Source: an uncultured marine group III euryarchaeote (GTDB lineage: Archaea > Thermoplasmatota > Poseidoniia > MGIII > CG-Epi1). From it: 41,123 nt of DNA. The stretch is taken from contig CACOJW010000011.1 of the NCBI GenBank assembly GCA_902627615.1, positions 1 to 41,123 of the forward strand, given 5' to 3'. The notes beneath the pieces were generated by a model. The model was not told where the DNA came from. It saw only the letters and a program-made list of their open reading frames with translations, and did not search any database. This document shows positions 1 through 7,849 of this stretch, one piece after another. Positions within the stretch are counted from its first letter, which is position 1, and each line of letters begins with the position of its first letter. The position numbers and the translations under genes are program-made.

Positions 1-2
1 AA

Positions 3-2021
3 CTTGACACCTGCAGAAGATGTGGCTCTGTTTTGCTAGACACGGGGGAAATCTTTCTTCATCTACCCTCAAAATACGTTTCGGCATTTGATAAAGCAAT
101 AGAAGCTTCAGTTATTAATAAAGAAAAATCAGGATATAATTCTCCAAAAACTGGAAAGGAAATGTACAATCTGACAAAATTTCCAACACAATCGAGTCAG
201 TTTTTTGTTGATGATGAACGAAACATTTTGGCCACAGAGAAGGGAATAAATGAACTAAAGCAAAATAGTAGTTTCCGTTTAGATTGGGCTGAAACGTCAG
301 CATCAGCTACAAGGTATGTCAAAGCACTACCAAATTTAATCCTCTCATCAAGTATTACATTCGGTGCACTATACGGATTGGTTGCCCTTGCTCTAATTAC
401 AGTTTCGCTTGTATTTGAAGCTGATCAAAGTACTTCAGCAGAAGATGGTTTATTTGTTGGTGGAAGCTTACTAGTCATCTCTTTTATAATTACTTTATTT
501 GGATTTTTACTTGGACCATTTATCATGGACCTGCAATTACGCTGGTTATTCACAATAGAATGGTTAGAGCCAAATCAACTACCAAAGGCACTTGAAGTTT
601 ATTTAGAAAAGACATCTACTGAACAAAACATCAATATTCCATACATGGGAGTTATCAATGACATGGCTCCTAACGCATTCACATACGGTCACACGCCAAA
701 CAATGCACGTATAGTCATAACCAAAGGATTGTTCGAACTCCTATATGAAGACGAACTTAATAGTGTAGTAGGACATGAAATTGGCCATGCAGTACATTGG
801 GATATTTTACTAATGAGTTTTGCGCAAATGGTCCCCATTTTCTTCTATTATATTTATAGAGCCTGTATTGAAGCTGCTCAAAAAGCTGGTAAAGCAGGCG
901 AGAACGGAGCTAAGGCAGCCCCACCTTTGGTTATAGTGGCCATCGGTGCATATGTTGTATATTTTGTAGCTCAATATCTTGTTCTTTACTTCAGTAGAGT
1001 TAGAGAATACTATGCGGATCGATTTGGAGCTGAAAGTGTTGGCAGTGCGGCTGCGTTGTCTGGAGCACTTGTAAAGATTGCATACGGTCTAGCGGGAAGA
1101 AGAGATGCTGAAAGTAGAAATGAGGATGAAAATAAATCTACTATTAATTCAATTGGTGCACTGGGTATATCCAATGCAGAAAGTGGACAAATGTTGGCAG
1201 TTACAACGGGCAACAATACTGATTACGAATGGGATGGGAAGACCCAATATGAGATTAATAAGAATAGCATAATGGGTGCTATGAAATGGGATCTTTGGAA
1301 CCCATGGGCCACGTTCTATGAGTTAAACTCAACACACCCTTTAACTGCGAAAAGATTACTACATTTAAGTAGACAATCTGAAGAATTTGGTGAAGAACCA
1401 TACGTCACATTTAACTTATCTAAGCCTGAATCATACTGGGATGAATTTATCCATGATATAGTAATGATTCTTTTCCCTTGGCTATTGGTAATTGGTTTCT
1501 TCATAGTTCCTACATATGATAATCCAATAATACCTCCAGAACACTGGCTCTCAACAGTTATTTTAATTTTTGGTCTTGGTTACCTTTACAAATTATACTT
1601 CAGATACCCTACCTCGATTTATCCTAAAATGTCCGTAGAAACCTTACTTCATCAGGTAAAGGTATCTGACATAAGACCTATACCTTGTACAGTCAAAGGC
1701 ACAGTTCGAGGGAAAGGAATACCTGGATACATATTTTCTGATGATTTAGTCTTGCAAGACGACACAGGAATTATATTCCTGGACCATAGGCAACCTCTTG
1801 CTCTTTGGGAATGGATATGGGGATGGTTGAGAGGTAATGAGATGGTAGGCAAAGAAATTACTGTTCAAGGTTGGTACAGAAGATCACCAATGCCTTACAT
1901 CGAAATAAATAATTTTACCGTCGAAGGAAAAAATAGACGATCATACCTGTGGATTTTTAGATATTTAACCGGTATTGTAATCACATTAGTAGGAATACTT
2001 ATGTTGACTGGAGCAATCTAA
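3..2021 (+). CDS. Membrane M48-family zinc metallopeptidase, 5' end outside window
   Basis: HtpX/Ste24-like membrane protease. The HEIGH zinc site is at bases 774-788, and the third-ligand region (REYYADRFGAE) follows a further membrane segment near base 1010. Hydrophobic segments flank the catalytic domain (about bases 340-400, 460-540, 930-1000, 1460-1520 and 1540-1590), and a last one closes the protein (1945-2010). The frame is open to the window edge. The first codons read CRRCG followed by LLDTGEIF, which fits the second half of a zf-TFIIB-type zinc ribbon, so the TTG at base 33 is not the true start. After the protease domain, about bases 1640-1910 encode a small beta-rich soluble domain resembling an OB-fold/NfeD-like module. 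Family role (known): processive or quality-control proteolysis of membrane proteins. The substrate is unknown. Converges with the ROK kinase gene, whose stop is immediately adjacent. Confidence 0.85.
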   Translation, partial: LDTCRRCGSVLLDTGEIFLHLPSKYVSAFDKAIEASVINKEKSGYNSPKTGKEMYNLTKFPTQSSQFFVDDERNILATEKGINELKQNSSFRLDWAETSASATRYVKALPNLILSSSITFGALYGLVALALITVSLVFEADQSTSAEDGLFVGGSLLVISFIITLFGFLLGPFIMDLQLRWLFTIEWLEPNQLPKALEVYLEKTSTEQNINIPYMGVINDMAPNAFTYGHTPNNARIVITKGLFELLYEDELNSVVGHEIGHAVHWDILLMSFAQMVPIFFYYIYRACIEAAQKAGKAGENGAKAAPPLVIVAIGAYVVYFVAQYLVLYFSRVREYYADRFGAESVGSAAALSGALVKIAYGLAGRRDAESRNEDENKSTINSIGALGISNAESGQMLAVTTGNNTDYEWDGKTQYEINKNSIMGAMKWDLWNPWATFYELNSTHPLTAKRLLHLSRQSEEFGEEPYVTFNLSKPESYWDEFIHDIVMILFPWLLVIGFFIVPTYDNPIIPPEHWLSTVILIFGLGYLYKLYFRYPTSIYPKMSVETLLHQVKVSDIRPIPCTVKGTVRGKGIPGYIFSDDLVLQDDTGIIFLDHRQPLALWEWIWGWLRGNEMVGKEITVQGWYRRSPMPYIEINNFTVEGKNRRSYLWIFRYLTGIVITLVGILMLTGAI

Positions 2022-2858
2022 CTATAAAGCCAAAGAGAGTGAGCCCACAATACCGGAATTATTGCCTAAGGCAGGTTCTAAAATCAGATTTGAGATGTTG
2101 CCTAAAGGTGTGTATCCCTTCCATATATCCTCAACATTAAGCCTAATCAATTCAAATAAATGCTTCTGATTCATGACACCTCCTCCTAATACAATCTTAT
2201 CAGGTGAATGATTAGAGATTATATTTACAATTCCAAAAGATAACAATTGTGCTTCTTTCTTCCACGCTTCATGATTAATAGAAAGCTCACTAGCCTCAAC
2301 ACCCCATCTAGCCTGAATTGCCGGACCGCTTGCCAAACCTTCAAAACAATTTCCATGTATTCTACAAACACCTCTAAAATTGTCTACATTAGGAATTAAC
2401 ATGTGTCCTATTTCCAAGTGAAAATTACCTATATGAGGTTCCCCTTTTACCAAAACTCCTGCACCAATACCGGTGCCAACTGTTACGTAAACAAAAGTTT
2501 CGGAAGACTGTCCTGCTCCATAATGATATTCCCCTAATGCCGCTGCATTAACATCTGTATCAATAGCAATCTCCTCATTAATTTTAGAAAATTCTTTAAC
2601 TAAATTAGTCCCCTTCCAATTCTTTTTGCTCTCGGTAATCAACAATCCATAATCTGCTGAAGCTGAATTAAGAACTAATGGTCCAAAAGAGCCTACACCC
2701 AGCTTACTAATATTGAAATTACTAAAAAAAGACACTATTTCTGGTATTGTACTATAAGGATCTTTAGTAGGTATTATTCTTTTTTCAATTATGTCCAAAG
2801 GATTATTTGCAACTGCGAGAACGCACTTAGTTCCACCTAACTCTATACCGCCAATCAT
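2022..2858 (-). CDS. ROK-family sugar kinase, fructokinase-like
   Basis: Cytoplasmic ATP-dependent sugar kinase of 278 residues. The N-terminal phosphate loop IELGGTK (residues 5-11), the catalytic-Asp motif TDVNAAALGE (Asp102) and a second ATP loop GTGIGAG (128-134) are all present. The ROK zinc site appears as His152 with GVCRIHGNC (Cys165, His168, Cys171), and EGLASGPA follows as in GmuE/YdhR-type fructokinases. This points to phosphorylation of fructose or a related hexose, but ROK members also include glucokinases and ManNAc kinases, so the substrate is inferred. Its ATG overlaps the TGA of the upstream 39-residue basic-protein gene in an ATGA arrangement, so the two are probably co-transcribed. 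The gene ends next to the convergent M48 protease gene. Confidence 0.85.
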   Translation of the reverse strand: MIGGIELGGTKCVLAVANNPLDIIEKRIIPTKDPYSTIPEIVSFFSNFNISKLGVGSFGPLVLNSASADYGLLITESKKNWKGTNLVKEFSKINEEIAIDTDVNAAALGEYHYGAGQSSETFVYVTVGTGIGAGVLVKGEPHIGNFHLEIGHMLIPNVDNFRGVCRIHGNCFEGLASGPAIQARWGVEASELSINHEAWKKEAQLLSFGIVNIISNHSPDKIVLGGGVMNQKHLFELIRLNVEDIWKGYTPLGNISNLILEPALGNNSGIVGSLSLAL

Positions 2859-2974
2859 AACTTTACTCTCTTTTTCTTAGGACCGCCTTTTTTGTAACGG
2901 CTGAAATACTTCTTTGCCTTCCTATCTCCCTTTGTAACTCTCTTTTTTCTAGGACTCTCAGTATCTCTTGCCAT
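2855..2974 (-). CDS. Small basic protein of 39 residues, unknown function
   Basis: A short open frame that reads MARDTESPRKKRVTKG at its start and ends in a lysine/arginine-rich tail. About 17 of 39 residues are Lys or Arg, and it has no Cys and no hydrophobic segment. Evidence that it is real: its TGA overlaps the ROK kinase ATG by the ATGA pattern common in this genome, it fills an otherwise empty space, and it lies just downstream of tRNA-Leu on the same strand. The composition suggests an RNA-binding or ribosome-associated peptide (inference). It does not clearly match eS30, eL39, eL40 or other small archaeal ribosomal proteins that I can recall. Confidence 0.6.
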   Translation of the reverse strand: MARDTESPRKKRVTKGDRKAKKYFSRYKKGGPKKKRVKL

Positions 2975-3001
2975 AATGCTCTAAAATAAGAACAATATAA
3001 A

Positions 3002-3088
3002 TGGTGCGGGGGGAGGGATTTGAACCCACGTACCACTAAGGACTGGGACCTAAACCCAGCGCAATTGGCCTGGCTATGCGACCCCCGC
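3002..3088 (-). tRNA. tRNA-Leu (anticodon UAG)
   Basis: The reverse strand folds as a class II tRNA. The 7-bp acceptor stem GCGGGGG/CCCCCGC is perfect and followed by an encoded ACCA. The D arm contains AGCCAGGCCAA. The anticodon stem CTGGG/CCCAG holds loop TTTAGGT, giving anticodon TAG, which reads CUA leucine codons. An extended variable region of about 13 nt and a T arm with TTCAAAT follow. The T stem GTGGG/CCCTC has one U-U mismatch at its second pair. An AT-rich TATA-like stretch lies about 25 bases upstream (near 3110-3120). No intron is seen. Confidence 0.93.
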
Positions 3089-3132
3089 TACAGATACCTC
3101 TGGGCCAGACAATTAATAATAGAATTGGTGAT

Positions 3133-3144
3133 ACTATTATAACG
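3133..3144 (+). promoter_or_regulatory. Putative TATA box for the ABC transporter operon
   Basis: ACTATTATAACG lies 24 bases before the ABC ATPase start codon, the spacing expected for an archaeal promoter with a leaderless or very short leader transcript. Confidence 0.45.
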
Positions 3145-3167
3145 CCTATTTACAATTAAAACTGAGA

Positions 3168-3869
3168 ATGCCAGTAATAACCTGTACTAACTTATCAAAA
3201 AAATACGATGGAGTTTTAGCCCTTAACTCGGTGGACATTCAGATTGAAAGTGGTGAATTTTTTGGATTACTAGGCCCTAACGGAGCCGGAAAAACTACAT
3301 TCTTAAAAATATTGACAGGCCAAATTCAAGCAACAAGGGGTGAGGCTTCAATTTTTGGAATGAAAATCAGTGAAAATGTTTTAGATGTTAAAAAGAAAAT
3401 AGCTATCGTACCCGAGCAGGAATCGCCACCTAGCTTTCTCACACCAAGAGAAGTATTGGAAATGGTTACATCTATAAGGAAAACTGAAGAGCCAAAAATT
3501 GATTATTGGATTGAATTTTTTGAGCTGGAAGCAATGGAAGGGAGAGTTTGCAGAAATTTATCCAGAGGTCAGAAACAAAAAGTGATGCTGGCTGCTGCCT
3601 TCATTTCTGAAGTTAAATTAATGTTTCTTGACGAACCGTTCATAAATTTAGATCCTATTGTTCAAACCAAAGTTAGGGATTGGTTAGCTGAATACGTAAG
3701 AAAAGGAGGGACTGTCTTCCTTAACACACACTTATTAGAAAATGCTCAAAGGCTTTGTGACAGAGCTGCAATAATTCACAATGGAGAAATACAATCTTTA
3801 ATAAAAATAAATGATCTAGAAGAACAAGATATTAGTCTAGAAGAACTTTTCCACGAAATAATACTATGA
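3168..3869 (+). CDS. ABC transporter ATP-binding protein
   Basis: ATPase subunit of an ABC-2-like transporter, 233 residues. Walker A is GPNGAGKT (residues 36-43). The signature appears as LSRGQKQK, a variant of LSGGQ with Arg in place of the first Gly. Walker B is MFLDEP, and the H-loop is NTHLLEN. The short, single-domain CcmA/NatA-like form is typical of drug, lipid or polysaccharide export. Its last codon overlaps the permease gene by 4 bases (ATGA), so the two form one operon and presumably one transporter. The substrate cannot be read from the sequence. Confidence 0.92.
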   Translation: MPVITCTNLSKKYDGVLALNSVDIQIESGEFFGLLGPNGAGKTTFLKILTGQIQATRGEASIFGMKISENVLDVKKKIAIVPEQESPPSFLTPREVLEMVTSIRKTEEPKIDYWIEFFELEAMEGRVCRNLSRGQKQKVMLAAAFISEVKLMFLDEPFINLDPIVQTKVRDWLAEYVRKGGTVFLNTHLLENAQRLCDRAAIIHNGEIQSLIKINDLEEQDISLEELFHEIIL

Positions 3870-5302
3870 ATCAATTAATTCTTTGGAGAATGCTGCAAGA
3901 AGAAATCCGCCTTAATACTAGTTTTGCAAGCGGAAAGGGATTCTATTCATTTCCGGTATTAGTAGCCATTAGTGGAATCCTTGCCGTTACTTTTAGCGAT
4001 GAAATGATTTCTGACATGGGTTATTTCGAGTATCTCGAAGTTTTGCATATTGGACTCATGTTCTACGGTGTATTTGCAGGTTCATTAGCTTTTTTTGGTA
4101 ATGAGTTCCTGGAGAGAATTTTCGGATATCTTGGACTAATAATCGGCCTTCCAACTACGCAACCAATAACACAAAGGAAGATGACATTACTATATTTTAT
4201 TAAGGAATTTATTTTCTACTCACTCTTCACTTTAATTCCTGCCTTCTTAGGAGGCTTAGTTGGAGCTTATCTTATGGAAATAAGCATACTAAATCTCACG
4301 AAATTCGGGATTTCTTTAATGTTTTCCTTCATAATGGGACTAGCTTTTGCTTACCTTATTTCTAGTTTTTACAGAATCTCATGGAAATTAAGTGTATTTG
4401 GAGGTTTAACCACCGTAGCAATATATACTATAGCACTGAGAAACACATCTGTTACATATTCACTTGAATGGTATTTCAGTGGAGAAATAGAATATCTTGC
4501 TTATTCATCAATTACTACAATACTATTGGCTACTTCCGCAACTTTACTGGTTACCGACCATTATGAACAAGGGGCTGTTAGAACTATAGGATATAAGGAC
4601 CGATTGAAAGAATACATCAATAGCTTTTCATGGGCATCAAAGTTATCTAAGCCTACGATAATTTCTAAAGAAAGAATTGATCTTCAAAGAAGTAAGACTG
4701 GAACAAAAATGTTTTTTTCATTTGCGTTCCCTTTAGGCATTTTAACTTTCATGAATTGGTTTATAGATAAGGGATTGCCAATTCAAGTAGATTTTAACAC
4801 TATTTTTTATGGTGTTATGGTTGGTTTTTTTGGGACTATGATTTACTCATGGTTGAACACAATAGATAGCCCTACTTTCTACTCTACATTACCCGTTACA
4901 GTCTCTGATGTTATCAGAGCTAGACTCGTTTTATTCTTTACAATAACTTGGTGGATACCGTTGCTGTTTTTGACATTAATAGCATACATGAGTTCAGAAA
5001 TCAATCTTCTCCCTATTGGTGTAATTGTTATGATAACTGTTGGTATGTATATTGTAAATTATACTGCATGGTCTACTGGATTAAGAACAAATTCAGCACT
5101 CTTTGATGCAATTGTTTTTCTAAAATTTTTTGTAATATCTGTTCCTCCAATGATTGCCATGACTATTTTGAGTTTGGCAATAAGCTACAGCATTTCTACG
5201 GTCTTGATTGCTCTCTCTATTATTTGCGGTGTTCTCGCGCTATGTAGCATCTTCTTTTACAATAGAATTGAAGTTAAATGGAAAAGTGAAACATTCGATT
5301 AA
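3866..5302 (+). CDS. ABC transporter permease, multi-pass membrane protein
   Basis: Integral membrane partner of the preceding ATPase, 478 residues. The sequence alternates hydrophobic stretches and short loops, with about ten to twelve membrane segments in two clusters (first about bases 3940-4560, then 4700-5270). A polar cytoplasmic stretch with a DRLKEY segment separates them. There is no signal peptide and no recognisable solute-binding motif. The arrangement suggests two fused half-permeases of about six helices each. It starts inside the stop of the ATPase gene (ATGA), which argues for translational coupling. The transported substrate is unknown. Confidence 0.8.
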   Translation: MNQLILWRMLQEEIRLNTSFASGKGFYSFPVLVAISGILAVTFSDEMISDMGYFEYLEVLHIGLMFYGVFAGSLAFFGNEFLERIFGYLGLIIGLPTTQPITQRKMTLLYFIKEFIFYSLFTLIPAFLGGLVGAYLMEISILNLTKFGISLMFSFIMGLAFAYLISSFYRISWKLSVFGGLTTVAIYTIALRNTSVTYSLEWYFSGEIEYLAYSSITTILLATSATLLVTDHYEQGAVRTIGYKDRLKEYINSFSWASKLSKPTIISKERIDLQRSKTGTKMFFSFAFPLGILTFMNWFIDKGLPIQVDFNTIFYGVMVGFFGTMIYSWLNTIDSPTFYSTLPVTVSDVIRARLVLFFTITWWIPLLFLTLIAYMSSEINLLPIGVIVMITVGMYIVNYTAWSTGLRTNSALFDAIVFLKFFVISVPPMIAMTILSLAISYSISTVLIALSIICGVLALCSIFFYNRIEVKWKSETFD

Positions 5303-5332
5303 GAATAAATAGAAGCTGTGGATTGAAAATCT

Positions 5333-5716
5333 ATGGCAAAAAAAGAGGCTAAAAAGGAAAAACCTGAACCCAAGAAAGGAAAAAAACCTAGAAGACGCTT
5401 CAGAGTCAATAAAAAATTGAATGGGAAAATAGGTACTATCTTTATTGGTAGTGAGGATCCATTCCTCTACTTTCCAGATATGATGTCTTATCTCGAAAGA
5501 GAGGAAATAGAAGAAGTAAAACTAAAAGCTCGTGGTAAATCAATATCCAATGCCGTAAATGTTTCAGAGCAATTTAAAAATCGATTTAAAGAAATAAAGA
5601 CTGAAGTGAAGGATGTAAAAATAGGAACTGAAGATGTCCCAAAGAAAGACAAAAAAGGAACCTTCAGAATGTCTTTTATCGAAATCACGCTTACAGGAAC
5701 TAAATTAGAAGAATAA
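5333..5716 (+). CDS. albA: Alba-family chromatin / RNA-binding protein with basic N-terminal tail
   Basis: 127 residues. Residues from about 30 on match Alba: an IGTIFIG first strand, then VKLKARGKSISNAVNVSE (the lysine/arginine-rich binding helix), then NRFK and the VKIGTEDV strand, and a final strand FIEITLTG. Alba dimers bind double-stranded DNA and RNA and are a main chromatin protein in many archaea. The first 30 residues are an added Lys/Arg-rich tail (AKKEAKKEKPEPKKGKKPRRR) absent from standard Alba of about 90 residues. The Lys of the classical acetylation site region cannot be placed with confidence. Converges with trm56, with a one-base gap. Confidence 0.85.
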   Translation: MAKKEAKKEKPEPKKGKKPRRRFRVNKKLNGKIGTIFIGSEDPFLYFPDMMSYLEREEIEEVKLKARGKSISNAVNVSEQFKNRFKEIKTEVKDVKIGTEDVPKKDKKGTFRMSFIEITLTGTKLEE

Positions 5717-5717
5717 A

Positions 5718-6236
5718 CTATTTTTTAGAAATCATATTACGTCTTTCTGAGGAAGGAATCACTTCAAGCAAACCGCCTTCAAAGGTTTGATTATAACCTT
5801 CGGGATTGATGTTTGAGAGCAAAATCGCTAAAGCCGATACTTCTGAGTGGGGCTGATTACCTACTGCTACATTGTAATCTGAATGCTCAAAAACCCACGG
5901 AGGAACCTTCTCAGCTCCAACAATTATTAACAAGGGTTCCTTAGATTTAATTATAGTTCCCAATCTTTTACCAAAAGGTACTCCAAACATTGTTAAATGT
6001 AATATTAGACCTTCCCAGCTTTGAACAAATGCTTTAGGGTTACTAACAGTTTCTATAACAAAATTACCACCAAATTTTTCACTTACATCCGAAACTGTTT
6101 CAACTATCCTACTATCTGACCTATTAATATGAATCTTAGTAGCGCCAAACGCTCGTGCAGTCAATGCAACATGGGTCGTTATTCTTTTGTCTCGCTCTGG
6201 ACGATGACCTAAACGTAGAACTTCACATTCTGGCAT
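5718..6236 (-). CDS. trm56: tRNA (cytidine(56)-2'-O)-methyltransferase aTrm56
   Basis: SPOUT-class methyltransferase that 2'-O-methylates C56 in the T loop of archaeal tRNAs, using S-adenosylmethionine. At 172 residues it is the usual length of the family. The N-terminus EVLRLGHRPERDKRITTHV followed by LTARAFGA is the family hallmark. The knot region is visible as FGVPFG, LIIVGAEKVPPWVFE and the C-terminal NVAVGNQPHSEVSALA. It lies 6 bases downstream of the DUF373 gene on the same strand, so the two probably form an operon. The assignment is secure from the motifs alone. Confidence 0.93.
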   Translation of the reverse strand: MPECEVLRLGHRPERDKRITTHVALTARAFGATKIHINRSDSRIVETVSDVSEKFGGNFVIETVSNPKAFVQSWEGLILHLTMFGVPFGKRLGTIIKSKEPLLIIVGAEKVPPWVFEHSDYNVAVGNQPHSEVSALAILLSNINPEGYNQTFEGGLLEVIPSSERRNMISKK

Positions 6237-6242
6237 AGATAA

Positions 6243-7364
6243 TTATTCTTCTGAAATAAGTTCATCATCTGATGAATCTTCTTCAATTCGTTCATTAATT
6301 ATCTCAAACACTATGCGCCCAACAAAACCTATCAAAAGTCCTATGGCGATATACCAAACACCTTGCGTATAATCAGGTTCCTCAGAACCTGATAAACCAG
6401 TTCTAACGACTATATCTGACATTATATCTATCATGCCTGCTGTTATGGCCCCCAAGCTAGCCACGGTAAATACGAATCTAATAATGTTTATATTGAAAAC
6501 TCCATCTCTAACATAACCATCTATAGTTCTAGATAATTCTACACTTACTATTGCAGACAAAAGATAAGGAAGAACGCCGTTCCAGCTCAAAAAAGCTAAA
6601 ACCATCGCTGCAACTCCTAGTTCCTTGGCCAAATCCATCTGTTCGACGCCTTGTGCTACGCCTACTACGAATAGTAAAATAGCAATTAACCAAACATATG
6701 AATACAAAGAAACCCTTTCACCCGTTGTCAGAAGTTCATTATAGAAATTTCTAAACTCATCTTCCCAACCAGCAACTTTAACCAAAAAATAGCCGCTTAA
6801 GATAACCCAAATAAGTCCTGAAGCAATTTCAGATAATCCTAAAATTCCTGCTAACCCCCAAACAAAAACAATAAGTGCTATAGGTAAGATGAATTGTCTC
6901 TGGACTTTAGGATCTTCCATTTTGTGAACAATTGTGTAAAGTGTGTCTTCGATGGGGCGTGATTGCTGCACAACGACCATTCTTGTTGAGTCTATGCGGA
7001 GTCTGGACCTGATAATAGGTTCTAACTCCCTGTCCTCAGCCCCATCGCTAACAAGAATAGCTTTTGTAGATTTCGTTTTGGCAATAACTTGATCCAATGT
7101 GTTAGCAATTTTCATATCTGATTTTGTACCTACCCTTACATCTCCGCAAATTGTTACAATTTCAACATCCTCTCCACCATCTAGCAATTGATCGTAAGTA
7201 CGAATAGCTGATAACATGGTATTAGTGTCACTCTCTTCAGGATCTGCTAAGCCTAGCTCCAATGCGGCTTTAACATTAGCTTCTCTCCCAATTACTGGAC
7301 TCCGTATTCCGGTCTTACGCCCCAAATCGTTATCCCTATCAATTGCAATTACTAGCAACCCCAT
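6243..7364 (-). CDS. DUF373 family membrane protein
   Basis: 373 residues. The first about 150 residues are soluble and read as the DUF373 domain: AIDRDNDLGRKTGIRSPVIG, then ALELGLADPEESDTN, then the IVTICGDVRVG strand. About six to eight hydrophobic segments follow (residues about 157-360), with a short acidic tail. DUF373 is widespread in archaea and has no established function to my knowledge. The soluble part looks like a Rossmann-like fold, possibly nucleotide binding (inference). It is transcribed ahead of trm56 with a 6-base gap. A TATA-like element lies about 21-32 bases upstream of its start codon. Confidence 0.88.
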   Translation of the reverse strand: MGLLVIAIDRDNDLGRKTGIRSPVIGREANVKAALELGLADPEESDTNTMLSAIRTYDQLLDGGEDVEIVTICGDVRVGTKSDMKIANTLDQVIAKTKSTKAILVSDGAEDRELEPIIRSRLRIDSTRMVVVQQSRPIEDTLYTIVHKMEDPKVQRQFILPIALIVFVWGLAGILGLSEIASGLIWVILSGYFLVKVAGWEDEFRNFYNELLTTGERVSLYSYVWLIAILLFVVGVAQGVEQMDLAKELGVAAMVLAFLSWNGVLPYLLSAIVSVELSRTIDGYVRDGVFNINIIRFVFTVASLGAITAGMIDIMSDIVVRTGLSGSEEPDYTQGVWYIAIGLLIGFVGRIVFEIINERIEEDSSDDELISEE

Positions 7365-7384
7365 TAACCTTCAGACACATATCT

Positions 7385-7396
7385 GGTATATAATCG
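7385..7396 (-). promoter_or_regulatory. Putative TATA box for the DUF373-trm56 operon
   Basis: On the reverse strand CGATTATATACC sits 21-32 bases upstream of the DUF373 ATG. The intergenic region is shared with the divergent eS6 promoter. Confidence 0.45.
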
Positions 7397-7412
7397 TTAC
7401 TTTCGCAATATT

Positions 7413-7422
7413 CTTTAAATAT
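7413..7422 (+). promoter_or_regulatory. Putative TATA box for the eS6 translation cluster
   Basis: CTTTAAATAT lies about 36-45 bases upstream of the eS6 ATG. The leader also carries AAGGTGA (7448-7454), a Shine-Dalgarno match 3 bases before the start codon. Confidence 0.45.
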
Positions 7423-7457
7423 TAGCTTTTATCACAGAATTCCCGATAAGGTGACAC

Positions 7458-7847
7458 ATGGCTGAGTTCAAAACTGTAATTGCAGATCCAAAAAATAAAA
7501 CAACATACCAAAAAGTACTGTCTGAAGACAAATCGAATGCTCTCGTAGGTAAACACGTTGGAGAGGAAATTGATGGTATTTTTGTTGAATTACCAGGATA
7601 CAAATTGAAAATTACCGGAGGCTCCGATAAATCTGGCGTTCCAATGAGAGGGGATGTCTCTGGCAACCAAAGACGAAAAATCTTGATGCGAGATTCTGTC
7701 GGATTTAATCCTGTAAAAGCTGGACAAAGAAGAAGAAAATTGATTCGAGGAAGAACGTTGAGCGGAGATGTCTCACAAATAAATCTTAAAGTTATTGATT
7801 ACGGACCAAAATCTATTGAGGAGCTACTAAAACCAGAGGAGGCTTAA
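7458..7847 (+). CDS. rps6e: Small-subunit ribosomal protein eS6
   Basis: Archaeal eS6, 129 residues, a structural protein of the 30S subunit. The family pattern is clear: KTVIADPKNKTTYQKVLSE, LVGKHVGEEIDG, LPGYKLKITGGSDKSGVPMR (the most conserved stretch), and RRRKLIRGRTLSGDVSQINL. The length equals the archaeal form and lacks the long C-terminal phosphorylated tail of eukaryotic S6e. It is the first gene of a cluster with aIF2-gamma, which starts 3 bases after this stop. The eS6/aIF2-gamma neighbourhood is well known in euryarchaea. Confidence 0.96.
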   Translation: MAEFKTVIADPKNKTTYQKVLSEDKSNALVGKHVGEEIDGIFVELPGYKLKITGGSDKSGVPMRGDVSGNQRRKILMRDSVGFNPVKAGQRRRKLIRGRTLSGDVSQINLKVIDYGPKSIEELLKPEEA

Positions 7848-7849
7848 AC

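Noticed and set aside
33..38. TTG at base 33 as the start of the M48 protease
   Set aside because: The frame is open to the window edge and its first codons give a CxxC zinc-ribbon half that belongs to the same protein.
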